From the NCBI GenBank assembly GCA_964482395.1, contig CAYZXK010000109.1, forward strand, positions 1-18,739: a stretch of DNA of 18,739 nt, read 5' to 3'. The notes below the pieces were generated by a model that did no database searches, was not told where the DNA came from, and saw only the letters and a list, made by a program, of their open reading frames with translations. The translations under genes and the position numbers were made by a program. Numbering within the stretch: position 1 is the first letter of the stretch; every line of letters begins with the position of its first letter. The stretch comes from CAYZXK01 sp964482395 (GTDB taxonomy: Bacteria; Planctomycetota; Phycisphaerae; UBA1845; Fen-1342). This document shows, piece after piece, positions 7,699 to 15,691 of the stretch.

Positions 7699-9030
7699 TC
7701 ACAAGCCGGCCGCGGCCCGCACTCTCGCTACCAAGTTGGCTGTAGTAACCGCATCCGGCCCCTCGGCCACGATACGCACGATCGGCTCGGTATTCGATGG
7801 CCGCACGTGAACCCAACCCTCGGGGAAATCCAGCCGTACTCCGTCGACCGTATTAGGCGAACAAGCGGCGAATCTGGCCGTGATCGCTTCCAAACAATCC
7901 TTGGCACGCGCCGGGTCCAACTCCATTTTCTCTTTAACCATCGTATACCGCGGAAGTTCGGCGACCAGTTGGCTGACCGACTTACCAGTCTGGGCCATCA
8001 ATTGCAGTACCAGGCTGATGCCTGAAAGGCTGTCCCGAACATACCCGATTCGGGGGTCGATCACCCCCCCGTTGCCCTCGCCACCGATGACGCAACCTTC
8101 GGCCAGCATTCGGCGGGCCACATGTGACTCCCCCACCGGCGTGCGCAGTACCGGTACACTGAACCGCCGCCCGAGATCGTCGATCAACCGCGAAGTGCTG
8201 AGGTTCGCCGCGACAGGTCCAGGACGACGAGAGAGAACGAACCAGCACGCCAAAGCCAGCGTGTATTCCTCCCCAATGTACCGGCCGCGTTCATCCACGA
8301 TCGCCAAACGATCGGCGTCGGGATCCTGAGCGAAGCCGACCGCTGCTCCGGCTTCCTTCACTGCGGCCCCCAAGCCGGCAAGGTTTTCGGCAACCGGTTC
8401 CGGAGGATGAGCGAAGCGTCCCGTCGGGTCAGAGTTGACATGGATGACCTGGCAACCCAGCGCGCTGAGCAGCCGGGGCGTGTCCAGACACCCGGCACCG
8501 TTCACGCTGTCGAGCACCACCCGCAAGCCCTTCAGGGGTGAGAGGTCGGCCTCGACAGCATCCAAGACGGCTTGGACATGACGCTGTCCGGCGTCAGGGT
8601 CATCCCGCGGCTGGGGCGGTTCACTGACGATGCGGAAGCTGCCTGCGGCGCGTAGCTCGACCAGTTGTCGAGCCTGCTGGGGCTCCAGGGCGGTGCCGGT
8701 GCGGTCGAGGAATTTCAGGCCGTTCCACTGCCCGGGATTGTGGCTCGCGGTCACAACCAGTCCGCCGTCAAAGCCCCCCCGGCGCACGGCGAAGCCGACA
8801 GTGGGCGTCATTGCGATCCCCAGCCGGGTTACCGCGCACCCGGCGGCCAGGAGCCCGGCCAGAGCCGCAGCTTCCAACATGGGTCCGCTGGGACGCGAAT
8901 CGCGGGCCAGCAGCACCCGTCCCCCGCCCAGCAACGTCCCGAAAGCCTGGGCGAATTCCAGGGCCACGGCCGGAGTCAGGGTCTGCCCGACCACGCCACG
9001 CACCCCTGATACGCTAACCATCAGCGACAT
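7699..9030 (-). CDS. glmM: Alpha-D-phosphohexomutase (phosphoglucosamine mutase / phosphomannomutase type)
   Basis: 443 aa from the ATG at 9030. Members isomerise hexose 1- and 6-phosphates through a phosphoserine. All four signature loops are visible: TASHNPGQWNG with the catalytic serine near residue 92, the metal loop DPDADRL near 230, the sugar-recognition loop GGEGNGGVIDP near 315, and the phosphate-binding RPSNTEPIVRI near 419. The EGNGG form of the sugar loop is seen in enzymes annotated as phosphoglucosamine mutase in archaea and several bacterial phyla, but it differs from the classical bacterial GlmM loop. Glucosamine-, mannose- or glucose-phosphate activity are all possible. The upstream ATG at 9063 is less likely, because family homology starts at MSLMVSVSGVRG. 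It precedes glgP on the same strand, which would suit a role in handling glucose-1-phosphate. Confidence 0.85.
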   Translation of the reverse strand: MSLMVSVSGVRGVVGQTLTPAVALEFAQAFGTLLGGGRVLLARDSRPSGPMLEAAALAGLLAAGCAVTRLGIAMTPTVGFAVRRGGFDGGLVVTASHNPGQWNGLKFLDRTGTALEPQQARQLVELRAAGSFRIVSEPPQPRDDPDAGQRHVQAVLDAVEADLSPLKGLRVVLDSVNGAGCLDTPRLLSALGCQVIHVNSDPTGRFAHPPEPVAENLAGLGAAVKEAGAAVGFAQDPDADRLAIVDERGRYIGEEYTLALACWFVLSRRPGPVAANLSTSRLIDDLGRRFSVPVLRTPVGESHVARRMLAEGCVIGGEGNGGVIDPRIGYVRDSLSGISLVLQLMAQTGKSVSQLVAELPRYTMVKEKMELDPARAKDCLEAITARFAACSPNTVDGVRLDFPEGWVHVRPSNTEPIVRIVAEGPDAVTTANLVARVRAAAGL

Positions 9031-9168
9031 CGGACTAACCGCTCCGTCTGCGGGCCGGTCCAACGGATTCTGGTCCGGGTCTCACCCAGCTAGACTGCCC
9101 GGGCCGGCCGGGACCAGCGCGGGAACCGGCACAGTATGCCGCGGCCAGGCTGGTCCGCAAGGCACTCC

Positions 9169-9173
9169 GGAGG
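9169..9173 (+). promoter_or_regulatory. Strong ribosome binding site of the lipoprotein gene
   Basis: GGAGG, six bases before the GTG at 9180. It is one of the best Shine-Dalgarno matches in the window and is the main support that this small gene is real and starts here. Confidence 0.7.
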
Positions 9174-9179
9174 CCGAAA

Positions 9180-9689
9180 GTGAATAAGCTGATTTGCGGA
9201 ATGCGGATGGCCCTATGGGCAGGCTGCTGGCTCATAGCCGGTTGCTCGGGCGGGCTGACGGTCAGCCTACCCGAGGACTGGGACTTGGACGCGAGCATCA
9301 CCGTCCCCGACCTGGTCGTCCGGCCGTACACCGTCCGGGTCGAGATCTTCAACGATACGGATTTCGAGGTCGTCCCGCGGATAAAGTTCGATGATGACAA
9401 CAACTTCTTCGCCCGGCTCATTCCGGCCGAGGAACTGGACCTCGGCGCGCTGGCTCCGGGTGAATCGATCCAGCTCGACATGGCCTGCGACAAAGTCGGG
9501 CTGATTTTCAGCGACGAGGCGGGGCAGTTTGTACCGGATGAAGACGACCCGATTGCCCAGGCCGACGAGACCCGGCGACTGATTCGCGGCGACGACTATC
9601 ACTGCGGAGACACGATCCTTTTCCACTTCCTGGGCAACGGGGACGACTTCGGAGTGGTGGTATCGGTCAACAGCGTGGTCGTGGACTAG
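9180..9689 (+). CDS. Small acidic lipoprotein of unknown function
   Basis: 169 aa, GTG start. The first 22 residues form a lipoprotein signal: a short basic start, a hydrophobic core and a lipobox ending I19-A20-G21-C22, so the mature protein would be lipid-anchored at Cys22. The mature part (about 148 aa) is rich in Asp and Glu and is predicted mostly beta-strand. A segment near residues 55-105 (YTVRVEIFNDTDFEVVPRI, then a loop, then LGALAPGESIQLDMAC) reads like an immunoglobulin-like or CARDB-like strand pattern. C101 and C142 may form a disulfide in the mature protein. It is flanked by the divergent phosphohexomutase gene and the convergent sdhB, so the neighbours give no functional clue. 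I do not recognise the family. Confidence 0.75.
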   Translation: MNKLICGMRMALWAGCWLIAGCSGGLTVSLPEDWDLDASITVPDLVVRPYTVRVEIFNDTDFEVVPRIKFDDDNNFFARLIPAEELDLGALAPGESIQLDMACDKVGLIFSDEAGQFVPDEDDPIAQADETRRLIRGDDYHCGDTILFHFLGNGDDFGVVVSVNSVVVD

Positions 9690-9750
9690 ATCGTGGATTA
9701 TCGGGCCGCTACCGCCGGCTACCAATCGCGCCCGTTGATTCAGCTTCCGG

Positions 9751-10503
9751 TCACCGGCTCAGCAGATCGCGCAGCCACTGAGCGGTTGTCTGGCGGCCGA
9801 GCTCCCCGATAGCTTCGGTGAGCGGGATATCCTTTGGGCAGACTTTGGCGCAGTTCTGGGCATTGCCGCAATCGGTGATGCCGCCCGGGCCCATGATGGC
9901 CCGGAGGCGATCGGCCTTGAAGAACTTGCCGGTGGGGTGGGCGTTGTGCATGGCGACCTGACCGAGGGGGGCCGGTCCGATAAACCGCGATCCCTCGTGA
10001 TACTGCGGGCAGGCCTCCATGCAACAGCCGCAGGTCATGCAGCGAGAGAAAACATATCGCACCGACTGCTCCACCGGCGAGATCAGGGGCGCGTGCCGAT
10101 GAATGTCCCAGCTTCCGTCGATCGGCACCCAGGCCCTGACCTTGGCCAGGGCGTCGAACATCTTTTGCCGATCGACTTGCAGGTCGCGGATTACGGGGAA
10201 CTTGCTGAGCGGCTCCAGGACGATGGGCTGTTCCAGCTCATCAATCAGGGCCGCGCAGGCCTGACGCGGGACCCCATTGACCAGCATGCTGCATGCCCCG
10301 CAGACCTCCTCCATGCAATTGGATTCCCACACCACCGGGGGCACCCGCTGGCCACGGGCATTAATCGGGTGCTCGCGCAGATAGAGCAGCGCCGACACCA
10401 CGTTGTGTTGGGGCGCGTAAGGCATCCGGAACTCTTCCCAGTACGGCTCCGAATCGGGCCGATCCTGACGTTTGATTTTGAAATGAATCACTTTCTCTGC
10501 CAT
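9751..10503 (-). CDS. sdhB: Succinate dehydrogenase iron-sulfur subunit
   Basis: 250 aa. It carries electrons from the flavoprotein to the membrane quinone site of complex II. The N-terminal ferredoxin domain has the [2Fe-2S] ligands C63, C68, C71 and C83. The C-terminal domain has C155, C158, C161 and C165-Pro, with C212, C218 and C222-Pro completing the [4Fe-4S] and [3Fe-4S] sites. The sequence resembles the Bacillus/epsilonproteobacterial type. GGAGG lies about 11 nt before the ATG. It is the last gene of the sdhCAB operon, 53 nt after the sdhA stop. A short inverted repeat (CCGG-TCA-CCGG) covers its stop codon. The assignment is firm; succinate oxidation versus fumarate reduction cannot be decided from sequence alone. 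Confidence 0.95.
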   Translation of the reverse strand: MAEKVIHFKIKRQDRPDSEPYWEEFRMPYAPQHNVVSALLYLREHPINARGQRVPPVVWESNCMEEVCGACSMLVNGVPRQACAALIDELEQPIVLEPLSKFPVIRDLQVDRQKMFDALAKVRAWVPIDGSWDIHRHAPLISPVEQSVRYVFSRCMTCGCCMEACPQYHEGSRFIGPAPLGQVAMHNAHPTGKFFKADRLRAIMGPGGITDCGNAQNCAKVCPKDIPLTEAIGELGRQTTAQWLRDLLSR

Positions 10504-10556
10504 TGAGAACCAACCTCCAGCCCGAGCCGCAGGTTCGCCAGCCTCCGCTTGGGGCC

Positions 10557-12440
10557 CTATCGGTAATCGCGCGGCTGCTCCGGCGGCAAGACCGACTGGT
10601 CGATCGGCCGGTATTCGATCTGCGGGCCGTCCTCAGTATGGGTCGCGATGGAGTGCTTCATCCACTTCTCGTTGTTCGCCTTCCAGCGGGCTTTGTACTC
10701 CTCGTATTCCGGGTCGCCGGGGAACTTGCCCTCCGGCACCTTCAGCTCGAACTGGGCCTTGTAATGGGAGCCGCGACATTCATCGCGCAGCCGGGCGGCC
10801 TTGGCTATCACCTCCGCCAGCACGATCATGTCCTGCACCTGGCGGGCCCAGGGCAACAACTGGTTGCTCCAGCTACCGGTGTCGTCCAGAGAGATGCGTC
10901 GCGAGCGTTCCTTCAGCTCGGCGATCCTGGCCAAGGCCCGGTCGAGCCCGGGGTTGTCCCGCTCGACGAATACCAACTCCTGCATGACCTCGCCGAGCAA
11001 GCGGTGCAGCGTGCTGGGGTTCTCGCCGCCAGTTCGGCTGAGGATCGCACTGTTGATCTCGCGCTGTCGGCGACATTCCGCATCGTAAACTGCCTGCGGC
11101 GTCCGGTCACAACTGCTCTTGAGGTTCTTCAGGTAGGCGACGGCGGCATCGCCGGCGACCCGTCCGCTGAAGGAGGCCGAAAGCAGCGAGTTGGCTCCCA
11201 GGCGATTGGCCCCGTGGTAGGCGAAATCGCATTCTCCGCAGGCGTACAGGCCGGGGATGCTGGTGGCGTGGTTGCGGGGGTGTACCCGGGCCATCCCGCC
11301 GGTCTGGCCGTCCTTCTCGAAGCTCACCCACAATCCGCCCATGGTGTAGTGCATGGCGGGGAAGACCTCCATCGGGTTGGTGTAGGGGTCCACGCCGGAG
11401 AAGGTCTGGTAAAGCTCCAGGACCCCCCCCAGTCGGGCCTGGAGCAGTTCCCGCGGCTGGTGAGAGAGGTCGAGATAGACGATTTCCTGCCCGCGGACAC
11501 CCAAACCCAGGTGGCGTGTGGCCCGGACGATGGCTCGCGAGGCGATGTCGCGCGGGACGGTATTGCCGTAGGCCGGGAACCATTCTTCGAGGAAGTAGAA
11601 TCGTTCCGCCTCGGGTATTTCGCGTCCGGGCCGGGGGTCGCCGGGCTGGCGTGGAACCCAGACCCGGCCGCCCTCGCCCCGGCAGGCCTCCGAGATCAGC
11701 CGCAGCTTGTCGTGGCCCTTCATGGCGGTGGGGTGGAACTGGGCGAACTCGGCGTTGGCGAACTTCGCCCCGCACTGATAGGCCCGCGCGGCCGCTGCCC
11801 CCGTGCAATTAGTCGACATGGTCGAGCGGCCCCAGATCAACCCGGCCCCACCGGTGGCCAGGATCACCGCGTCGGCCCGGAACGCGGCCACCTCCATGGT
11901 CCTCAGGTTCTGGGCCACGATCCCGCGACAGACGCCGGCCTCGTCCAGCACCGGGCTGAGAAACTCCCAGTACTCGAAGACCTCCACTCGGCGGCCGAAC
12001 TGATGAGCCCGTACCTGCTCATCCAGGGCATAGAGCAATTGGGCCCCGGTGGTGGCCCCGGCAAAACAGGTCCGTTTGTGCTTAACGCCGCCGAACAGCC
12101 GCTGGTCCATAATGCCTTCCGGGGTGCGGCTGAATGTGACCCCCATCCGGTCATAGGTTCGGATGAGGCCGGGAGCCTCCTCGCACATGCTTTTGATGGG
12201 CGGCTGGTCGGCGAGGTAGTCCCCGCCCTTGATGGTGTCCACGATGTGCTGCCAGATGGAGTCGTTCTGGCCCTTGATGTCCAGGACGGCGTTTATCCCG
12301 CCCTGGGCACAACATGAGTGCGATCGTTTGACCGGGAAGAGCGAGAAGAGCTTGACCGGAATGCCCGCCTCGGCCAACCGGATGGTCGCCCACAGGCCGC
12401 CGACTCCGCCGCCGACCACGATTACAGGTTGCTTGGCCAT
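10557..12440 (-). CDS. sdhA: Succinate dehydrogenase/fumarate reductase flavoprotein subunit
   Basis: 627 aa. It oxidises succinate to fumarate at a covalently bound FAD. The N-terminal dinucleotide-binding motif is VVGGGVGGL (8-16). H41 in RSHSCCAQGG is the expected FAD-attachment histidine. The capping-domain substrate region contains HPTAMKGHDKL followed by an RGEGGRVW block, and YHGANRLGANSLLSASFSG is the FAD-domain signature near the middle. The ATG at 12440 was preferred over 12482 because the motif begins right after it and it follows the sdhC stop by only 22 nt; the longer version would start inside sdhC. Length and motifs fit Bacillus-type SdhA. It is the middle gene of the operon and soluble on the cytoplasmic side of the complex. 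Confidence 0.96.
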   Translation of the reverse strand: MAKQPVIVVGGGVGGLWATIRLAEAGIPVKLFSLFPVKRSHSCCAQGGINAVLDIKGQNDSIWQHIVDTIKGGDYLADQPPIKSMCEEAPGLIRTYDRMGVTFSRTPEGIMDQRLFGGVKHKRTCFAGATTGAQLLYALDEQVRAHQFGRRVEVFEYWEFLSPVLDEAGVCRGIVAQNLRTMEVAAFRADAVILATGGAGLIWGRSTMSTNCTGAAAARAYQCGAKFANAEFAQFHPTAMKGHDKLRLISEACRGEGGRVWVPRQPGDPRPGREIPEAERFYFLEEWFPAYGNTVPRDIASRAIVRATRHLGLGVRGQEIVYLDLSHQPRELLQARLGGVLELYQTFSGVDPYTNPMEVFPAMHYTMGGLWVSFEKDGQTGGMARVHPRNHATSIPGLYACGECDFAYHGANRLGANSLLSASFSGRVAGDAAVAYLKNLKSSCDRTPQAVYDAECRRQREINSAILSRTGGENPSTLHRLLGEVMQELVFVERDNPGLDRALARIAELKERSRRISLDDTGSWSNQLLPWARQVQDMIVLAEVIAKAARLRDECRGSHYKAQFELKVPEGKFPGDPEYEEYKARWKANNEKWMKHSIATHTEDGPQIEYRPIDQSVLPPEQPRDYR

Positions 12441-12462
12441 GATGTTTTCTTCAGCGCCCCAA

Positions 12463-13236
12463 TCAGAATCTCTCGTTGCCAATCGCCACGGGCGGCCCGG
12501 AGGTCAGGACGGTTCCCGCGATCACCGGCTCCGCGGCGGGCTGGCCGAGAGCCGGCTGCCGGCCGAGGGCCAGCAGTGAGGCCGCGCCCCACACCAGCAG
12601 CACCAGGCCCAGGGCTCCCGCCGCCACCGACATCTTCTTGCGGGCCTGGACGCCGGTGGTGATCCCCCAGGTGATGCAGAAGGTCACGATGCCGTTGCAG
12701 AAATGGTAGACCGCGCTGATCAGCCCGACCGCGTAGATCGTCACCCACAGCCAGGCTGGCAACCACTGGTCCAAAAAGCCGCGCTGGGTGAAGGCGAAGA
12801 AATCCGGATTGGCGGTTTTGTATTCCGGCAGTCCGAACCAGTGTGCGAAGCGGAAGTGCAGCAGGTGCACGATAACGAAGACGATGGTGATCCAGGCGGT
12901 CACTCTCTGGAGCGTGTAGCGCCAGTTGTCGAGGTACGGGTACCGGTTCTGGTTGAGCTTGCCCTGCCAGGCGATCAGCACTCCGTAGGCCCCGTGAAAG
13001 GCCAGCGGCAGGAAGATGAAAACGATCTCTATGCCCAGCAGCCAAGGCAGGCTGTGGATCAGGCTGATGTGGTGGTCAAAGTGCTTGGGGCCCAGAAACG
13101 CCGTCGAGTTGGCCAGCAGATGGTTTATCAGGAACGCCCCGACCGGAACGATCCCGGCCAACGAGTGCAGCCGTCGGAGAAGAAAATGATGCCGGTCAAG
13201 AAAGCCAACCTCAGGTTCGCTCACGTCGCTTCTCAT
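12463..13236 (-). CDS. sdhC: Succinate dehydrogenase cytochrome b subunit
   Basis: 257 aa, five predicted membrane helices. It anchors SdhAB and houses haem and the quinone site, as in the single-subunit di-haem anchors of Bacillus and Wolinella. Candidate haem-ligand histidines lie in helices: LRRLHSLAG (H24), LINHLL, FHGAYG, VIVHLLHF and VYHFCNG. No separate sdhD is present, which fits the one-anchor type. It is the first gene of the operon, behind the promoter at 13286-13313. The C-terminal 35 residues after the last helix are Ala/Pro-rich and probably disordered. The family assignment is confident from gene order plus the histidine and helix pattern. Confidence 0.9.
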   Translation of the reverse strand: MRSDVSEPEVGFLDRHHFLLRRLHSLAGIVPVGAFLINHLLANSTAFLGPKHFDHHISLIHSLPWLLGIEIVFIFLPLAFHGAYGVLIAWQGKLNQNRYPYLDNWRYTLQRVTAWITIVFVIVHLLHFRFAHWFGLPEYKTANPDFFAFTQRGFLDQWLPAWLWVTIYAVGLISAVYHFCNGIVTFCITWGITTGVQARKKMSVAAGALGLVLLVWGAASLLALGRQPALGQPAAEPVIAGTVLTSGPPVAIGNERF

Positions 13237-13285
13237 CGCCCCCCGGACCGCGCTGCCGACCAGGATCCACGCATCTCGGCGCGGG

Positions 13286-13313
13286 ATTATAAAGCCAGGC
13301 GCGGCTCAGGCAA
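13286..13313 (-). promoter_or_regulatory. Consensus-like sigma70 promoter of the sdhCAB operon
   Basis: On the minus strand, TTGCCT (13313-13308) and a perfect TATAAT (13291-13286) are separated by 16 nt, and the sdhC ATG lies 49 nt past the -10 box. An exact TATAAT is striking in DNA this GC-rich. It lies between the GH65 stop and sdhC, so sdhCAB is probably transcribed on its own. Confidence 0.6.
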
Positions 13314-13315
13314 GT

Positions 13316-13332
13316 GGCTGGCGCCGCCAGCC
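13316..13332 (-). terminator. GC hairpin after the GH65 gene
   Basis: A perfect inverted repeat: GGCTGGC and GCCAGCC around a 3-nt loop. It begins 25 nt past the GH65 stop codon at 13358 and ends directly beside the sdh -35 box. There is no T-tract after it, so it could be a weak terminator or insulator between the two units, or a protein site at the promoter. Confidence 0.35.
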
Positions 13333-13357
13333 GCCCGCACGCCGGCCGGGCCCGCTG

Positions 13358-15691
13358 CTACCCCGACATCCCTGCGTAACGCACGGTGCAGGTGCAACCG
13401 GGCCTAAGTTGGCTCGCGTGGCCGGCCACGACGATGGGCATTCGGACCGCGCCGTCCGGGTCGGCGGTCAGGGTCACTGTCTGCCGGTCGATGGCGACGT
13501 GGGTCCGGGTTCCATGCAAAAGCAAATTGAAGCTCAGCCGGCTCCAGGCGGGCGGCAAAGTGGGGCTGATCCGCAAGCCGTTTTCGGAGAGCTGTACGCC
13601 GCCGAAGCCCAGGATCGCGGCCAGCCAGGCCCCGCCGGCCGCGGTTCCGTGCAGGCCGGCGTAGGTATCACGCCGGCCGGTGAGAGCCTCGTCCAGGTCG
13701 ATCCCGGTCGTGATGATGAAGTTCTTGTAGGCCTCCTCCAACTCGCCGGCATCAGCGGCCATGATCGCGTTGATTGCGAAGCTCATGGATGAAAAGTTAA
13801 GGCTCTTGTCCTTGTAGTACTTCCAGTTGGCCCGACGCACCTCCGGCTTGAACTCGTCGCGCAGCAAGGCCAGAGCCATCAGCACATCCGGCTGGTTGAG
13901 AGCCTGGTAGGGAAACACGGTCACGAACCAGACTTTCCTCGCCTCCAGCAAATCGGGCGGAGGCGGCTTGAGCTGGAAGAAGCCCTCGCATTGCTCAAAC
14001 ACCTTGGTCTGCGGATCGGCCAGCAAGGTCAGGCGCCCGGCCACGTGCCGCCACTTATCGGGCTCGTCCGGTCGGAGGGCCAGCCGTCGGACGGCCGCGG
14101 CATGGGCGTCGGGGTCGGACCGGCCAAGCTGATCCAGCAGATCGGCCGCCCAGCGCAGGTTCCGGATCGCCAGACAGTTGGTGTAAAAGTTGTTGGTGCT
14201 TTCGCAGTGACCCTCGTCCGGGCCGGCCACATGCTTCAAGTCGTAGCGGTCGAATGCGCTGGAATAGCTGGCCCGGGACGCGTAGAAGCGAGCGGTCTCC
14301 ACCAGCAGGTCGATCCCGCGCTCGGCCAGGAAGCGCTGATCGCCGCTGGCCCGAAGATACTGCACCAGCGCGTAGGCCACGTCCGCGTTGATGTGGATGT
14401 TGGTGTGCGTGAATCGCCACCACCGGCCCAGGCACTCCTCGCCGTAAGGCCCGGCCTGCCAGGCCAGCTTGGCCCCCTCATAACCCAGTTGACGGGCGAT
14501 TTCGCGGCCGGGCCGCAAGCCTTCATAGCGAAAACTGAGGCAGGTGCGCGCCCACTGCGGCTGCGTGAAGGTGTAGAAGGGCACGATGTACAGGTCGGTG
14601 TCGTAAAAGACGTTGCCCTGGTAATACTCGCCGGTGAGCAGCTTAACGGGTACCGAAAGGCGGTCGCTGAAGCGTGGGGCCGCGGCCAGCAGGTGATGGA
14701 GACTGAATCTCAGTCCGAGCTGGGCCGGATCATCGCCTTCGATCCGCACGTCCGAGCGCTGCCAGAGGGCCGCCCAGGCGGCCTGCTGCTCGGCCAGGGC
14801 CGACTCGAACCCCTGGGCCGCGGCGGCGTCCAGCTCGGCTTCCAGGTCCGCGACGATCCCGTGCCGCAGGTCCTCCGAACAGGTCAAAACCACGTATCGT
14901 TCCAGCTCAATAACCTGGCCCGGTTCAGGTCGCCTGAAGTTGTAGCGGGTGTAAACCGCGTCGTGTTCGGCCACCCCGGCCACTTCGTCGGCCCGGCCTC
15001 GGCGGAGAACGTTCAGCACCCCCAAATAGACCAGGTGCCCGCGGGCCGGGGTACGAGCAGTCAGGCGGCAACGCTCCGGCGGCCAGGCCCACAGCTCGGT
15101 CACGCTGAACTGGCGCTGCCCGGTCAGATTGGAACGCACCCGGCCGTCGATGCCCGAGTGGAGCCGGATAGAGGCTTCGTGCTCCAGCGGCACCAGCCGG
15201 TATCGCATGAAGACCCGGTGCGGATGCCTCAGGGACGCGAACCGCTCCATCTGGATGGCGGTCACCCGTCCGGCCCCGTCGCGGAACTCGTAGCTGTAAC
15301 GATAGAGGCCGCTGGCCAGGTCCAGGACCTGAGCAAACCCACTGATCTCCCCTCGCCCGATTGATACCTCGCGCTCCCCGATGAATACCTGGACCAGCAG
15401 CGGATTGGGCAGGTTCGCGACCGCCGGGCTTTGCCCGGCCGTGTCGAAGTACCTCGGATCCAGGTAGCGGCGCTCCTCGCCGGACAGCCGCAGCAGGCTG
15501 AACATGTCCAGCTCGTCATAAACGCCGTTGATGAGCGTGACCGGGCAGTATCCGTCCCGCTGCTCGGCGAGGTTGCCCTTCAGACCCAGGTAGCCGTTGG
15601 AGATGGTGGCCACGCTGTTCCACTGCCCCAGGGTGTGGGCGTCGGGGCTGGTGTTGGCAACGTGCCAGGTATCGTAGGGTGTCTGATTCAT
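13358..15691 (-). CDS. Glycoside hydrolase family 65 protein (probable alpha-glucosyl disaccharide phosphorylase)
   Basis: 777 aa. GH65 enzymes split alpha-linked disaccharides such as maltose, trehalose, kojibiose or nigerose, usually by phosphorolysis to beta-glucose-1-phosphate. The N-terminal beta-sandwich (about 10-270) opens with TLGQWNSVATISNGYLGLKG, typical of the family. The (alpha/alpha)6 barrel follows, with E493 in GPDEGH as the expected general acid. The phosphate-pocket region keeps S634, S635 (SSMSF) and H681 (GLHGTA). Near 599 I see NQPDV where characterised phosphorylases, as I recall them, have KQADV. After GPDE the usual YHEHV-like run is GHCEST. Its start overlaps the stop of the HAD gene (TGATG), so the two are translationally coupled. 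A beta-phosphoglucomutase gene 1.5 kb away supports phosphorolysis. Substrate unknown; hydrolase activity is the main alternative. Confidence 0.88.
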   Translation of the reverse strand: MNQTPYDTWHVANTSPDAHTLGQWNSVATISNGYLGLKGNLAEQRDGYCPVTLINGVYDELDMFSLLRLSGEERRYLDPRYFDTAGQSPAVANLPNPLLVQVFIGEREVSIGRGEISGFAQVLDLASGLYRYSYEFRDGAGRVTAIQMERFASLRHPHRVFMRYRLVPLEHEASIRLHSGIDGRVRSNLTGQRQFSVTELWAWPPERCRLTARTPARGHLVYLGVLNVLRRGRADEVAGVAEHDAVYTRYNFRRPEPGQVIELERYVVLTCSEDLRHGIVADLEAELDAAAAQGFESALAEQQAAWAALWQRSDVRIEGDDPAQLGLRFSLHHLLAAAPRFSDRLSVPVKLLTGEYYQGNVFYDTDLYIVPFYTFTQPQWARTCLSFRYEGLRPGREIARQLGYEGAKLAWQAGPYGEECLGRWWRFTHTNIHINADVAYALVQYLRASGDQRFLAERGIDLLVETARFYASRASYSSAFDRYDLKHVAGPDEGHCESTNNFYTNCLAIRNLRWAADLLDQLGRSDPDAHAAAVRRLALRPDEPDKWRHVAGRLTLLADPQTKVFEQCEGFFQLKPPPPDLLEARKVWFVTVFPYQALNQPDVLMALALLRDEFKPEVRRANWKYYKDKSLNFSSMSFAINAIMAADAGELEEAYKNFIITTGIDLDEALTGRRDTYAGLHGTAAGGAWLAAILGFGGVQLSENGLRISPTLPPAWSRLSFNLLLHGTRTHVAIDRQTVTLTADPDGAVRMPIVVAGHASQLRPGCTCTVRYAGMSG

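Noticed and set aside
10503..12317. A 604-codon open frame on the + strand
   Set aside because: It lies antisense to sdhA, whose motifs are unmistakable. The translation is Gly/Pro/His-rich without domain character, as expected for a third-position GC shadow.
13991..15364. A 457-codon open frame on the + strand
   Set aside because: It is antisense to the GH65 gene and shows no recognisable motif; a high-GC shadow.
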